The notes: generated by a model from the sequence alone, not told the origin. A stretch of 64,000 nucleotides of DNA from Diadophis punctatus similis (GCA_023053685.1 JALIGW010000005.1:21168501-21232500), one strand, 5' to 3'. Numbered from the stretch's first letter, positions 11,770-25,271 are shown. Program-made: numbers and translations.

Positions 11770-13820
11770 TCTTCATTTACCCTTACAGTCTTAATTTACT
11801 TCATTGTCTGCAGTTGGGCCACCTGTGCTGAAAGGGACAAGTACCAGAGGCTAACTTGGTTCTCTTGTAGAGATAAACTGTTGTCCTTGTTCCCAAAAAT
11901 AGGGTTAGCCTTATCTTTTGGATGATAACTGGAGGGGAAGCAATTCATTCAGTTGGCTGCACTTATTCTGCCTTCGCGGCTACTCGGGAAAGAGTTACAA
12001 TCAGTTACAGTTTTAGTATTTATGAAAGTTTTGAGAACTAGGTTAGAGTTGATATTTACATAAAGCGAATAACACGGAACTGCCAAGAGAAAATAAACAT
12101 GCTGGCGAAGGTTAAGGCATAGATTCTTAAAAGGATAAGATGGAGATCACAATATCCACAAACAAGGTATCATATTCTTCCCTGGAGTTCAACAAGCATG
12201 AATAATTTTGCTTTACACAAAGAATTATTTCTCAGCAGACATATGAGGCATGGATATTTCTGTGTGCAGAATTGTATTTTTTATTTTTTTTGCTTCAAAC
12301 TGTAGCAAACCTGCCCTGATTACCTTCTTAGAAAACACAAGAAGTGTTACATACAGCTTTTATTAAGATACATAGTACATATCCCTACCAGGATCTTCCT
12401 TTAAATTTGTTTGATTGGGTTCATAAGGCAATAATTCTTCTTTGTCCTTTCCAGATAACTGAAACAGAAAAGGGGAGACAAATCTGTACACATATTGATA
12501 TTTCCTTTTCCTAAATACTATATTTTAACAAATGCAGTTTGTTGGGTTTTGTTTTTTTTAAAATTGGAAATAAATCCAAAATCAATTTAAGAAGTTGTGT
12601 ATTCAGACTTGCAACTGTAAACTGATTTTACAAATGAATGATTGAAAGCTGAAAGTTTGAATGTGTTGGCTGACAACCTTTGCTGAAAACCAGTGGAGAG
12701 ACATTCTCTTTATTCATAGATTTTAAGTATCATCAACCATAGTACCTATATGTACTATAATATAATTGGTTTATTATAGCTCAGATTATATCTGATTCAC
12801 TTTTGCACCTTTGCTATTAGCTCAGAAGAAAGTTGGACGACATTTGTCCCAATGGCCACATAATTTGTCTTATCATAGAATGAATGAATGAATGAATGAA
12901 TGAATGAATGAGAGAATGTGAATGACATTGTAAGTGTGCCTCACTATCTTTCTCTTATTCATACCAGGAGACAAATATCAAAGCATTACTTATGATAAGT
13001 AAATAAATCTTAAATTCAATGAGACTGACTCCCAGAAGAATACAGAATTGCTTAGTTAAAGCCATATTGCACTAAGAGACTTTTGGAGAGACAAAATATG
13101 TAGGTTAGGGGCAACCAATATTCGTTTTCTGTTCCCAGTACACCCTATTTATCCTTTAAAACCCACGAATCTGTCTCCCAAAATGAGCCCTGAGCCCATC
13201 CACTTTTGTCCCTTGAGTCAAGTGAAGTTGAATGCCCTTATACAGTTATAACATCTGTTTTTGCAAATGAAAAATAAAAAGATATGATCATAATTATTTT
13301 TTATCCCAAAATACACATTTTAAATGCACATTCCACTAAAGACACATTTACAAAGATGTGTATTTTTATCGCATAACCGAATTACAAATTTCAGAGGCGT
13401 ATATAGTGGAAAAATTATAGTTTTCTGATTTATGTATGAGCCTGGGAATGAATTAGCTCAGTGTGCTCAGAGGAACCCAGCTAATATAGCAATCTTAATG
13501 TAGCAGCCCCACAGCAATTACTTAAAACCCTAAATTGCATGGTCTTGTTAGAACTTTGTTTACGTTTGTATAGCAAAGCATGTATTGTCATCTGGGGACT
13601 GTTACTGGAAAATAGAAGCACAAGTATAGGGTCATTTTTTTGAAAAACAGAAGGAAAGAGACCAAAAGTAAATGTATATTTCCCCAATGTTAAGGCACAA
13701 TTGGGCCATGCAGCTCATTGGATATAATGAGAAAGCAAAGCTACATTACTAGTGATTTACCTACTTAAAACAATTTGAATATGGAAAAACAAGGACATCA
13801 ACCTGGCAACCAAATGTAGG
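11770..13820. other. Intronic sequence with a (GAAT)n repeat
   Basis: Nothing coding is seen. A short (TGAA)n microsatellite lies at 12880-12911. The rest is AT-rich unique-looking sequence. Confidence 0.4.
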
Positions 13821-13829
13821 TTAGTCTGC

Positions 13830-14235
13830 TCTACTGTGTAGCTACCTATGGCTATGAAGGTTGGATCTTAAAAAAGTAAAACAGGAAGAAAATCGAGTCA
13901 TTTCAGCTATGGTGCTGGAGAAGGCTGCTGCGTATTCCTTGGACAGCAAAAGTGACTTAAGGAGCAAATACTAAGGCAAAATCAGGAAACTGTCTCACTT
14001 ACTTTGGCCATGTCCTGAGAGGGAATTCACTGGAGAAGGTAATTACAGTATGTTTAGAAGAGTTTGAGGTAAAAGGAAACTAGCCATCAGAGAACACGGC
14101 AGCTGGACCCTATCAAAGCTGACGCCAGACAGAGCATAGAAAAACTCAAAGAAATAGCGCAAGTTCGGAAGATGTGGAGAGACAATAGAATTGCCAAGAG
14201 TCAGACTCGACTGAACGGATAACATCATCATCAAA
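13830..14235 (+). mobile_element. RTE/BovB-like LINE 3' relic
   Basis: 'ATGGTGCTGGAGAAGGCTGC', 'TACTTTGGCCATGTCCTGAG' and the end 'GTCAGACTCGACTGAACGGA' followed by ATCATCATC match the decayed 3' coding end and tail of RTE-type LINEs. Many stops are present. Confidence 0.65.
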
Positions 14236-14533
14236 ATTTAATTTGTAAATAGTCATAGTAATACAGCTAATATTGTCTATTATTCTTCCTTCCCTTTTAA
14301 GCGTAAGTTTTTTAAAGATAATACCTAATAATGGCAACATATTTATATTCTGGAAGGTCCAGGTGCTATTTGTGGGAGTTGCCCCTGATTTTTCCTACAG
14401 CAGCCCAGTGAGGTAAACTAGGCAGAGAGAGTGTGACACATTAGAATCACTCAGTTATGTGTCAGCCAGTCTCAACATAATATCTGAACTACTATACTGC
14501 ACGTCACTAGCTCTGCAAACTTTTGCTTCAGCC

Positions 14534-14782
14534 CAGGGGTGGGTTCTGACTTACCTCACTGCTGGTTTACTTCCTCACGTGCTGCATGGGCGCGTGTGTG
14601 TGCATGCGCAGTTTAAAAACCCAGCTTCTGTGCATGCGCAGAAGCAAAAAACAATATGAGAGAGAGAGTCGGTTTGGGGGGGGGCGTGTCTAGCTGGCCA
14701 TCAGTGCCGGTTCGGCGAGTGGGGGGAAATTCCCACTACCGGTTCTATAGAACCGTCCCGAACCGGCAGGAACCCACCTCTG
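14534..14782. mobile_element. hAT MITE (GTGGGTTC-end family), 249 bp
   Basis: The ends are CAGGGGTGGGTTC and GAACCCACCTCTG, flanked by a perfect 8-bp duplication CTTCAGCC (14526-14533 and 14783-14790). It is the same family as 38369-39037 and 48158-52193. It is non-coding. Confidence 0.88.
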
Positions 14783-14799
14783 CTTCAGCCTTCAAATCA

Positions 14800-16155
14800 T
14801 GATGTATTAAAAAATTGATCATTGATTTTGATTTCATTTAGGACAAGGGTAGGAAATCTTTTGTTGACCAGTGACTTCATTTACGCTTTGGAGGTTTCTT
14901 TTGGTTTTGAGTTATAATATCCATTTTGGGGCCTTCTACTATATTTTCATGATTCTTTCCTCAAAATAGTATGGATGGGGGCCTTTAAATCATAGCAGTT
15001 ATTGTTAGAGGGGCCCTTAAGGCAGCAAATGGAGATCTTGTGGTCTTTGGAGCAACTTTAAGATGTGTGAACTTAAGATGACTTTTATAGGACATCTTAA
15101 AGTCCACATATCCTAAGGTTGTCAAGATTGAGAAAGTCTATTCCGAGTGATAACACCAATCTCTCTGATTTATTTTTATAAATGTACTTACCAAAACAAA
15201 TCTGAAGTCTGTTTTGATGAGTGAGTAACAGAGAATTTATACAAATATCAGAATTTCATCTTGTTCTCACAGGTATAATGATGCCTTATAAAAAAATAGG
15301 ACTTAAACATGCATTTTGTATACTAGATAAGCTCTTGTAACTTTCAACACAGATTGAAAAACAAAATTTGCAGAGTGCAATGCAAAGAAAGTTGTGTAAA
15401 ATATATTTAAATCTAAGAAAAATCCCTCGCATTGAATATGAAGGACATAGTTCCCCCTCATCTTTCATTTGTTTGTAATATATTGTGAGTCGCCTTAATT
15501 ACTTCTCTTGGGTGGAATGGATTAATTTACACTCATAGAAGTAGTTTTAGTTCTTTTTTGTAGTTTTTCTTTTTAATATCAAAGTTGAAAAACCTTTTCT
15601 GTATTTTTCTCCTGTAGATGTGTGTAGTGCACATACATGTCATACCTGCAGACATGATAAAAGTCTGGTAAAAACTATATTACTCCAAAATAATAATAAA
15701 ACTCAGGGCTCAGAATTTCTGGGGAAATCCCTTTTGCACTAGAGAGCCTGCAGGTCTTTTCCAGCCTTGCAGTTGCAACCAACCTGCTGTAAATTGGGCC
15801 ACACCTTATTTCTCCCTTCAAAACATCTGCTGGGTTTTGGATTTTACAATGGTCCATGATCATTGTTAATTTTATAAACATTTCAATTTGAAATAGGCCA
15901 GAATCCATTCAGAGAAGTAAGAATGGGGTAAGAAGAAAGTGTGTGTGTGTGTTTTTTTCTTTCCTGTTTTTTTAAACACTTCCTTACAATATCAAATTAA
16001 AAAAAGAAAAGTCATTTAAAACGATTAACAATATATTGATTCCAATTATCAATTACCAGTGACTACTGAGTTTGCACTATAATCTGTAAGCATGTGGGTA
16101 TGTGTAGGGTCAGTCTGCAACCATCATAAATGTGAGTCAGTTGTCAAGCATCCGA
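14800..16155. other. AT-rich intronic sequence, nothing recognised
   Basis: No exon or clear repeat; a short (GT)n lies near 15939-15952. Confidence 0.4.
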
Positions 16156-16330
<175 letters not shown>

Positions 16331-16560
16331 TGTCAAGCATATATTAGATTACAGAAAAGTATAAACATGATTGTGAATGTATGAGAAGTACAAGCATGGT
16401 TATGGGTACATGATATTTTATGAATACATGGGGACATTAGGACAGGGACAGTAGGCACGCTGGTGCGCTTATGCACGCCCCTTACAGACCTCTTAGGAAT
16501 GGGGCGAGGTCAACGGTAGACAGTCTAAGGTTAAAGTTTTGGGGGTTTGAGGAAGAAAAA
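16331..16560 (-). mobile_element. CR1/L2-type LINE 3' end
   Basis: The sequence includes 'GGGACATTAGGACAGGGACA' and 'ACGCCCCTTACAGACCTCTT', the reversed 3' portion of a LINE that is abundant in squamates. The TTTA repeat sits at its 3' tail position. Confidence 0.6.
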
Positions 16561-16565
16561 AGTAA

Positions 16566-16686
16566 ATCACATGACCATGGGAATGCTGCCCCGGTCATAA
16601 GTATGAAAAGTCATAAGTCACTTTTTTCAGGACCATTGTAACTTTGAATGATCACTAATGAACTGTTGTAAGTCAAGGACTACTGT
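16566..16686 (-). mobile_element. TA-flanked MITE fragment (GTCCTTGACTTAC family)
   Basis: It ends in 'GTTGTAAGTCAAGGAC' followed by TA, in opposite orientation to 19735-20124. Only one terminus is present. Confidence 0.65.
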
Positions 16687-16966
16687 AGTAGTGTATTGAT
16701 GTAGTGCAATGCAACTCTCCATATGGTTATTCCCTGCTAGTTTAATAGTATATTTCCACTAAATATGGTGAACTGAAGATGGGAAGTTTTAATTAGGGTT
16801 TCTAATGTAAGAGGGGAAAGGGGACAATTAAAAAAAAATCTTTTCCTTGATTTTAATATATGCAGAGGCGGTTTCAAAGCTTTGTTCTCCGTCCCCCCTC
16901 CTTCTATGAATATCAAGCTTCATGTATACTAGACATTAATTGGGTTTTCTCTTCTGTTATCTCCAG

Positions 16967-17038
16967 AGATTTGAAGAATAACTTAATTAGTAACATTGAA
17001 CCAGGAGCCTTCTATGGACTTTCAGAACTGAAACGTCT
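16967..17038 (+). CDS. ADGRA-family adhesion GPCR, LRR exon (72 nt)
   Basis: This is an internal coding exon of an adhesion G-protein-coupled receptor of group A. It encodes one 24-residue leucine-rich repeat, starting DLKNNLISNIEPGAF and ending GLSELKRL. It is preceded by a pyrimidine-rich tract ending in AG (16965-16966) and followed by a GTAAGT donor (17039). The exon is exactly 72 nt: its first base completes a leucine codon begun in the previous exon and its last two bases (CT) are completed by the next exon. The reading frame therefore runs unbroken into the exon at 24662. The LRRs lie in the extracellular part of the receptor. From recalled human sequences the repeat matches ADGRA3 and ADGRA2 about equally (18-19 of 24 residues). 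The upstream exon is not found in the preceding 16.9 kb. The family call is firm; the paralogue is open and ADGRA1 is favoured. Confidence 0.85.
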
Positions 17039-18160
17039 GTAAGTATTAATTGCAACTGAAATTACCTTAAAAATTATACCCATATTGATATTGATATTTG
17101 GTCTCCAGAGAATTGGGAATAAATCACCATGCAATTATAAGATACTGTATGATAGCAGTTTGATTTTTCCCCCTTGTGCACAATTTATTTTTATGTATTA
17201 AGTCAAAACAAATAAATCTTTGCTACAATCATACAAGAAATTGAACATATGAGAAATTGTGTTCTGACTTAGGTTTACCTGCAGCATATGCTGGATGGTA
17301 TCATAAACATATATTGACAAAACAATGTAGTCCAGATGAAAGAATAAAGGGATGAAGAATGGATAGGCTTTTAGGGGGTCACTGACAGTTCAAGCTACAG
17401 TTTTATATCTAAAATTGATGATGATTATATACCATTAAGACTGTGTTGGCTTCTGGTGGCCATGTAGATAGATTTTCTCCAGGATGATTTATCCACAACT
17501 TGGTCCTGCCAGTTTTCCAATAGTGCACCCATCACCACTCATAATTATACATTTGCTGATTGTTCTTCTCTTTTTTTCTACCCTTTCTAACAGTACGTAG
17601 TTTCGAATAGAGCTAAGTGTTTTCCTGCATTACAAATTAAAGTAGCAAGTGCAAAAAAGTGCAGAAAAATAAGAGTAAAGTTGTATGCTAATAGTGTAAC
17701 AATAATCTACATGAAAGGAATTGTAAACAAAAATATTTATGTGGTATTACTATCTCCAAAAAGTGATCATCTAATTTGATAAAGAACTGTACCTATAAAA
17801 TTAGTTAATTAATTCAGCAAACCCTAAAATATTTTAACATAACAGTAAAATTTTAAAATTTGAAACACTGTTATTAACGTCAGTATTAAGATTCAGTGAC
17901 AAGATTTGGTCCAGCAATATAACATAATAAACATCCTAAAATATTTATCTAACTAAATGTGATGCTCTTTAAGGGATCTCTATAACTGTATGCTGTTAAA
18001 CCACATTTTATCTCCAAAATTTTTGTAGATGTAGGTGACAGTGCAAAAGAACTGAAATCTGTACATTACTTAATCTTTCATTGTCACTATCTTTAACCAG
18101 GCAAAGTGTCCATGATAGGGCAACAGTTTTTGAACCAAGGTACCTCAAATGGGCTAACGT
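17039..18160. other. ADGRA intron, unique-looking AT-rich sequence
   Basis: Begins at the splice donor of the exon at 16967. No repeat family or further exon is recognised. Confidence 0.4.
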
Positions 18161-18166
18161 ATAGAA

Positions 18167-18395
18167 CAGTGATGGTGAACCTTTTCGGCAACGAGTGCCC
18201 AAACTGGAATGTGCGCACATATACTTGCGCCGGCCAGCTGGTCTACGGGTTTCTGGCGCTCTGGTGCGCATGAAGAGCAGCTGGCCGGCACGTGCGCTCC
18301 GGAAACCATAAGACAATCTGGCGACGGCGTGCATGCCCACAGACAGGACTCTGTCTGCCACCTCTGGCACGCGTGCCATAGGTTCTCCATTGCGG
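18167..18395. mobile_element. hAT MITE (GATGGCGAACC family)
   Basis: The left end CAGTGATGGTGAACC and the degenerate right end GGTTCTCCATTGCG enclose the family's GTGCGCACATA/GGCACGCGTGCC body. The flanks GTATAGAA and GAATAGAA match at 7 of 8 bases. Confidence 0.75.
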
Positions 18396-18699
18396 GAATA
18401 GAATGTGGTCAAAATTCATGATTCCTATGGGAATGAAATTTGAGAAAGCTGTGGCTGTTTCAGGCTGCTGCTGTGGTTGGGCTGCTGCTGCAGTCACATG
18501 AAGCTTTTTCTGAATGTTCTGTGACAGTTTCCCTGTCACTCTCACAATCCCTTGCTCACTCCGCTACTTAGCAACAAGGAATTGACCCCCAGGTGACTCT
18601 TAAAGAAGCAATAATTTTAAGATGCATGAAGAAAGGCCTATATATTTTTATTGTTTTAGATGCCTCCACTCTGGCACAAAAACATACATGTGTCTGTAT

Positions 18700-18830
18700 C
18701 CAATTTTTGTTCAGGAACTCAGGGCATCCCCTTATATTTCTTCATAACAACCTTGTGAGGTAGGTTGGGCTGAAAGTCACTAAATGAGCTGCTGTGGCTG
18801 CAGATGGAATAGAAACTGGATCTCTCTGGT
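18700..18830. mobile_element. Possible MIR/L2 relic
   Basis: 'CAACCTTGTGAGGTAGGTTG' and 'GGCTGAAAGTCACTAAATGA' resemble conserved MIR/L2-like interspersed repeats. It is short and diverged. Confidence 0.4.
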
Positions 18831-19370
18831 GTTGGTCAAATACATTATCTATATAATGGTATAAGGACTATACCGTAGTCCTTGCCCATCCTGCTTTATT
18901 TTTTCAACTGTTTTCTACTCTGAAAGTGAGTGTAGATTGCCTCTCCTTCAGCTTCTGAAGATCAGATAGTCTGGTCCTATCCTAACCCTCAAGAGGTCAC
19001 ATGATTTTATTTTTAAAAAAGTCTCCGACAGCTTCTTTCAACTCAATGGAGAAGCTGACAGGATTCTAAACTGTTTTGAGGTGAGAATGGCAATGTACAA
19101 TCTTGTAAAAAAAAGTTAAATTAAAACACAATAAAATAATGTCAGCATAATTATGTCATGTGGAAAGAAGGGTATGTGTGTGTTATGGTCAAGAGATTAT
19201 GCCAAGCGCTGTTGGGGTGTGGCAAGGAGGAAGAGGAGAGATGAAGAGCCAGAGAATGAAAGGGCTGCACATCTCCAGAATCAAGGAAACAAGGAAACAA
19301 GGAAAGGTATGGAATGAAGAGACAAGAAAAGTTGGAGGAAGAAAGGGAAAACTAACTGGAGAATATAGGT

Positions 19371-19725
19371 CCGTGATGGCGAATCTATGGCCATATCGGT
19401 GGGCACGCGAGCTCAGGTCCGACACGCATGTGTGCACCGGCCGGCTGATTTTCAGGCCTTCTGGGCCCACTGGGAGTCAGGAAACAGGCTGTTTCCAGCC
19501 TCCAGAGGGGGTGGGGAAGGCCGTTTTCGCCCTCCCCAGGCTCCTAGAAAGGCTCTAAAGCCTGAGGAGAGCAAAAGATGGGCGTGCCATTGCATGCTGG
19601 GAGTGGGGGGGTCATGCGCGCATGCACGGGGGTGTATGGAATTATGGGTGTGGGCACGCACACACGTGATCCCCCATATCCCCCCCTTTTTTGGCACGCG
19701 AACCAAAAAAGGTTCGCCATCACTG
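19371..19725. mobile_element. hAT MITE (GATGGCGAACC family)
   Basis: The left end CCGTGATGGCGAATC and right end GGTTCGCCATCACTG are flanked by ATATAGGT and ATATAGAT (7 of 8). The GC-rich body reads open in several frames but encodes no family. The next element begins 9 bases after its right end. Confidence 0.85.
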
Positions 19726-19734
19726 ATATAGATA

Positions 19735-20124
19735 GTCCTCAACTTACAACAGTTCATTTAGTGACCTTTCAAAGTTACAACAGCACTAAAACAAGTGACT
19801 TTTCACCATTTTTCACACTTACGAACATTGCAGCATCTCCATGGTCAGGTGATCAAAATTAAAATGCTTGGTGACTGACTCATATTTATGATGGTTGCAG
19901 TGTCCTGGGGGGGGGGTCACGTGATCACCTTTTGCGACCTTCTGACAAGCAAAGTCAAGGGCAAAACCAGATTCAATTAACAAATGTGTTACTAACTTAA
20001 TAACTGCAGTGATTCACTTAACAACTGTGGCAAGAAAGGTCATAAACTGGGACAAAACTCACTTAACAAATGTCTCGCTTAGCAACATAAATTGTGGGCT
20101 CAATTGTGGTCGTAAGTCAAGGAC
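19735..20124 (+). mobile_element. TA-flanked MITE (GTCCTTGACTTAC family), complete 390 bp
   Basis: The ends GTCCTCAACTTACAAC and CGTAAGTCAAGGAC are inverted and flanked by TA (19733-19734 and 20125-20126). It is the reference uninterrupted copy for the split element at 7474-10075 and for fragments at 16566-16686 and near 31180-31372. It is non-coding. Confidence 0.78.
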
Positions 20125-20129
20125 TACCT

Positions 20130-23100
20130 GCATGTGGCAAACACTAATTACTGCTAGAATTCCTCCACATGACAATATCCGCCTTGAATAACAAGACCTC
20201 AATAGGGAAAGAAGGACGGAAGATTTCCAGTGCTCCCTGCCAGCTTCCCACAAGGAAACTTAGGGAGAAGCTGGTAGGAAGTTGGAAGTCCCTCCTGCTC
20301 CCGCTGCTTTTTTGCCTACCTGTTGTCATTCTACTGATAGGAAAGAATATTTGTAGCTCAGGGTTGAAATGAGGGGTCCATGGCGCTCTCTGAGCTGGGC
20401 TGTTTTCTTGCAGATTTTCCATTACCAAACTAGGTAACATCATCAGTGCGGTCATTCTGTTTCTCTGTTTAGAAAAAAGAATATTTCTGAGATGAAGACC
20501 CAATAGGACACCAGTCGTCTAGTAATAGTCTAAAAAATAGAATATAAAGATAGTACAATATTTGTTATACTACAGTAAGTAAGATTGCTGTAAAAAACAT
20601 GAAACATAGAATGCTGTTTTGCTTGGCTTATTAGATAATAAAGTAGATCAAAATTTATGGATATACTATCTCCACATTTTACCTCTCAATTACATGTACA
20701 ATTATAGTTCACACCAAAAGATAGGCACATATACTTAAACGTGTTTATATCTCAGCATGGCTATATCCTAGTAAAAGATTGCGCAAAAGTTTTACTTCAA
20801 AAATAGAAAGTTAACAGACATCATATTTGTTTAAATAACAAATATGAGAAAATAATAGCAAGATATCAGCAGCAATTGAACATATGTACAGACAGATCTA
20901 CTCTCTGAATCTGAATGACTTTTAAGTCATCAAAATATGTGAAAATATGAAAATTGTAATAAGGCAATTGAAACTTAGTGCCGTGGAGATTATCTATTAT
21001 AATAACACAACCCTGACCTCTTGTGGGAAAAATAGAGAAGCTATAAAGCTATGAAATGGTAGTGTTTACTCTCAAGCATGAGAATGTGGAAAATCAGAGA
21101 TCATTGAAATAGAATCTCTTGAATTTGAAGATAATTGGAAAAAATATTCTGAAATACGTGTACTTCAGAAGTCACTATAATGTTTAAGTACAAATATCTT
21201 TCTTGTTATCACAGACTATAGATTTCACTCCTGTGGGAACATTATAGAGGCAGGGAATTGATTGATTATAATGGTAAAGCAAGGTTGTTATTAAGTTAGT
21301 ACAAGTTTTCTATAAAACATTGAGAATACTTATTGTCTCATAAAGTATGATTAGAAAATAGATTATTTTATCTTCCTTCCTTCCTTCCTTCCTTCCTTCC
21401 TTCCTTCCTTCCTTCCTTCCTTCCTTCCTTCCTTCCTTCCTTCCTTCCTTCCTATACCGTCTTATTCTTTCCTATCTTTCCCACAAAGGATAAAGTAAGC
21501 AGCTAATGTAATGCAGATATATGTAAGTGACAGGAGGCTTTGTGAATCAGTTGGGAAAACCACAGGCTACCAAATTCATAAAATTAACTATTTCATTTGG
21601 AACACTTCTCATGGGCTGACAGCATTGCAGTAATTTAGTACTGTAGTTGCAGTGGCAGAACTTGTGAATCAATGCAAAACAGTGTCTACCAGACAAAAAA
21701 CACACACCAGGATGTGGGCCACGTGTCTAGTTGTTTAACAAGATTAATTTCATAGCCAGCATTTCGAACATTTACAAGAGGAAAACATGATTTATGTGAT
21801 GTAAGATAGATTTGATCTGAAAAAATTGGAAGGAATTGAAAGATGTGTAGAAATAATCTGTTACATACTGATATTTCCTTTTTTCTTATTTATATTTCTG
21901 CAAATGATTCATTAGGAAAATTTATAGCATATTTGGTATGTGGGGGGAATAGCACTTGGTTTTGAATCTTTGCTATTCAATTCGTGTAGTCATGACACGT
22001 GAAATAGCATAAATCTGCAAGATGTTTAATGAATATCCATCTTTAGTGAGAAGGTAGTTAATATAAATATTTGAACATCTGGGCCAGGTGCTAGATAAAT
22101 GTTTTTTTCCCTTAAAGATAAATTCTATTAAACTCAACAGCAGAATACTAAAAACCTATATTTCTACTGATAAACTTTTTTGTATTACTTAATTTAGAGA
22201 TGCTAATTGCAGAATACCATTAAAATCTTGGTGCTAATTCTCACTAATTGGATTCACATAGTAAAAGTTTGCTTGTTTGTGATATACATATTATCTGATT
22301 GTAGGTTTGTAACTGATAAACAATGAAAAATTAGTGAAAATCCAATTAATTCTCCTTTATGGGTACTTAAAAAAATCAGTGCTATAGAAATTGAATAAAC
22401 ACACACACTTAAGCAATCATTGCCAATCATGTTGTGTGGTTACTGATGACCAATAGACCTCCAGTGTCATGATAATATATTTGTCCTTAAATATCTTCAT
22501 TACAGAGCAATACCCACTTTTCAATGTGATCATTTTAATTCATATTATGGTAGTGCAGTTCAAAAAGAATGAATTACACTGTAATTGATTCTAGAACTAA
22601 TTCAGTTATGACAAAGTTTCCACCATGTTCATTTTTTCTTTTTTCTGAATTATCCCTGGCTTGTAGAAATACAGGCATCTGTCTCATTTGAGTCTGGACC
22701 AGAAGTATTTGTCTAGTTGATTGATTACCCATCTTTTTTCTAAGAGCTCAAAGCAGCATAGATAGTACTCTCTCATACAATTTTATACACAAGAATCCCT
22801 GTGAATTGGGGTAGCCTGAGAAGTAGTAGCTGGCCCAAAAACACGAAGTGGGTTTCTCTGGCTAAGGTGGATTTGAAGCTGGATCTCTCCACTTCTAGAA
22901 CCTTAAATAATTCACCATAATCAATCTCATTTCAGATTATCTACCCTGAATGGTAGCATCGTTCAGGATTTTGAACACTGCTGTAGAGAGTAAGGAAGGT
23001 AACCTTGATGGAGATAGGAAACCCTAAGCAAAAGGGACTGAAGCATTTTTAAAGTCCAGAATAACAGAGATAACATTTGGAAACAACTCAGGCAGATATG

Positions 23101-23390
23101 TCCCTAATTCACTGGTGTATAAAAAGGGAGAGAAGAGACAGCAGAATCAGACTTTCAGGATTTTCCTTTTATAGACATTTTCAATCAAAATACTTTTAAC
23201 TTTCATGTGGAATTGATGTCCTGGTCTGAGGATTACCTACTGAGTTGTCTACCTACTCAGTTGACAACTGCCAACAGAAATGTGTTTCAGAAATTGCAAG
23301 TACCGATTGTGGCAAGCAAAATGATCTGACGTCCCTTGTAACACAAATCATGTTTGCTGTTGTCCTGATGATGCAAATCAAATTGCATTT
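20130..23390. other. ADGRA intron, mostly unique AT-rich
   Basis: It holds a (TTCC)n tract and a possible MIR/L2 relic near 22740-22925, listed separately or noted here. No coding exon is recognised. Confidence 0.4.
21371..21452. repeat. (TTCC)n microsatellite
   Basis: About 20 uninterrupted TTCC units, purine/pyrimidine-asymmetric. Confidence 0.97.
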
Positions 23391-23395
23391 CCAGC

Positions 23396-23782
23396 ATGGG
23401 GAACGGTTGCAGGAATTGGGTATGTCTGGTTTCGTGGGGGGGGGGGGACTAGGGTTGACATGATGGCAGACTTCCAGTATTTGAGGGGCTGCCCCAAGAA
23501 AGGGCGGAGTCGGCCTGTTCTCGGAAGCGCCTAGGGGCAGATGAGAGACAGTGGGTGGAGTCTGAACGAGGTGACAATCAACCTAGAACTAAGGAGAAAT
23601 TTCCTGACAATCAACCAGTGGAACAACTTGCCTTCAGGAGTTGTGGGTGCTTCATCACTGGAGGTTTTGAAGAAGGGATTGGACAACCATTTGTCTGGAA
23701 TGGTCTAGGGTCTCCTGCTTGAGCAGGGGGTTGGACTAGAAGACCTCCAAGGTCGCTTCCAACTCTCTTATTCTGTTATGTT
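23396..23782 (+). mobile_element. CR1 LINE 3' end
   Basis: 'GAACGGTTGCAGGAATTGGG' near the start, 'GGTTGGACTAGAAGACCTCC', and the terminal CCAACTCTCTTATTCTGTTA define the 3' end. It is homologous to 5520-6055, with a G-run at 23437-23447. It is 5'-truncated and inactive. Confidence 0.85.
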
Positions 23783-24084
23783 TTCATTGAGAGAAATCCA
23801 AGCTACCCTAGGTCTAAATGATAAATCCTTCCTCGTCTTATGGCAGGCAGAGCTATAGATCCACCCATCCACCCCCATACTCAAGATGCTTTTCACTCTA
23901 TTAACTAATTTGGGAGGGAGGGAAAAAGTCTATTTTTAAACTATTTTTGAGATTTTTCAAAAGGTCAGCCAAACCACAAATCATATTTAATTATTAAACT
24001 GAAATATTAGCTTAGCAAGATTTTTAAAACATTTCTTATAAGTTATGAAGAATTTTCATTTAGGAAAATTAATTCATTTAGGAA

Positions 24085-24600
24085 AATTAATTCAGTGATG
24101 AACACACCTCAATATGCCCATGTTACACCTTTGCTCTGTGAGCTGCACTGATTCCCTATGTGTTTTAGATTGTCATCTATACAGCCTTCGTGACATGGAA
24201 TATTTGTGGAACCAACTCTGCCCAGTTCTTTCAACCTGCCAATTCTAGTTCCCTTCAATTAAAGAATAATAAAGAATGCCATATTATGAAACCTGGGAAG
24301 CACGCCTATTCTGATTCAGTGGCTGTCCTCTAAAACATCATCTGCCTGAGATCAGAGGGGCCCTGGATGGAGATCAGATTTCTCTTTGAGAAGTTTGTGC
24401 TACTGCCTTGTTGGCTTCATTCGTGGTAACCATTCTTGTTTTTTAGTTCCGTGACATTTGTGTTACGTTGTTTTAATATGCTTTTGGTTCCCCAGAGTTG
24501 CATTCACGAGATGGGCAGGCATATTATTTGAGCTAATAAAATGTGTAAATACATTTGTTTTATAGTGTGGATTATTTAAAGACTGTATTTGGGACAATTA
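24085..24600 (+). mobile_element. L2 LINE 3'-part relic, ending before the ADGRA exon
   Basis: 'GTGAGCTGCACTGATTCCCT' matches the conserved GAACTGCACTGGCT-type coding segment near the end of L2 ORF2. The following 400 bases look like its decayed 3' end. The ADGRA exon at 24662 follows closely. Confidence 0.45.
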
Positions 24601-24661
24601 AAATGAGTTCATATTGTAATTATAATTATAATTAATGCTATTTCATTTTTTTCCCTTCTAG

Positions 24662-24733
24662 GGATCTTTCCAATAACAGGATTGGTTGTTTAACACCTGA
24701 AATATTTGTGGGTCTTAAAAACGTTCATAAATT
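24662..24733 (+). CDS. ADGRA-family adhesion GPCR, LRR exon (72 nt)
   Basis: This is the second LRR exon of the same receptor, after a 7.6-kb intron. It is preceded by a long pyrimidine tract and AG (24660-24661) and followed by a GTGAGT donor. It encodes DLSNNRIGCLTPEIFVGLKN and then VHKL. Its first G completes the CTG codon begun at 17037-17038, so the phase is identical to the neighbouring exons. The NNRIGCL core is characteristic of the ADGRA group. Identity to recalled human ADGRA2 is about 16 of 24 residues, and slightly lower to ADGRA3. No frameshift or stop is present, so the exon looks functional. Confidence 0.86.
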
Positions 24734-25271
24734 GTGAGTATGGTACTTAAAAAAATTATCACAATAACTTTCGCACATTAAGTTAAAATAGCATAATGAT
24801 ACACAAGTAACAGGGCAAAATAGTTTGGTTGAATCTATACCTTGATTGGTAGTGTTCCAGTATTACAGTGAAACACACTGAGTCTCAGGTCCCCCTGAGC
24901 TACTCAAAATGTTCTACTGTGCCCCACACCCTTTGAACCAGGAGACTTAATGCAATGTTAGTTGGTAAGTGGAAAACTAGCACAATGGGGAGGGTTTTTT
25001 TCTTTTGAGTATTTATATTCCTTGAAAAATAATATTTAGGAGGTGAATAGAGGAAACCATTGCCTTCCATCGTTCCCCATCTTATCTTTCTCCATTAATG
25101 GGGAAAAATGTTTTCCCTCCCTTCAGACAATTAAACTCAGGCCAAAGGGTTCTTCTTTTGAGGAAATAGACAAATTGGCAAGAAGTGCCTTGATCTTCTC
25201 TGTTCATGGAATCCTCTGTTGACAATAAGCTTGTTCTGGGATTCCTTTCATGAATAGAATGGGACTTTGAG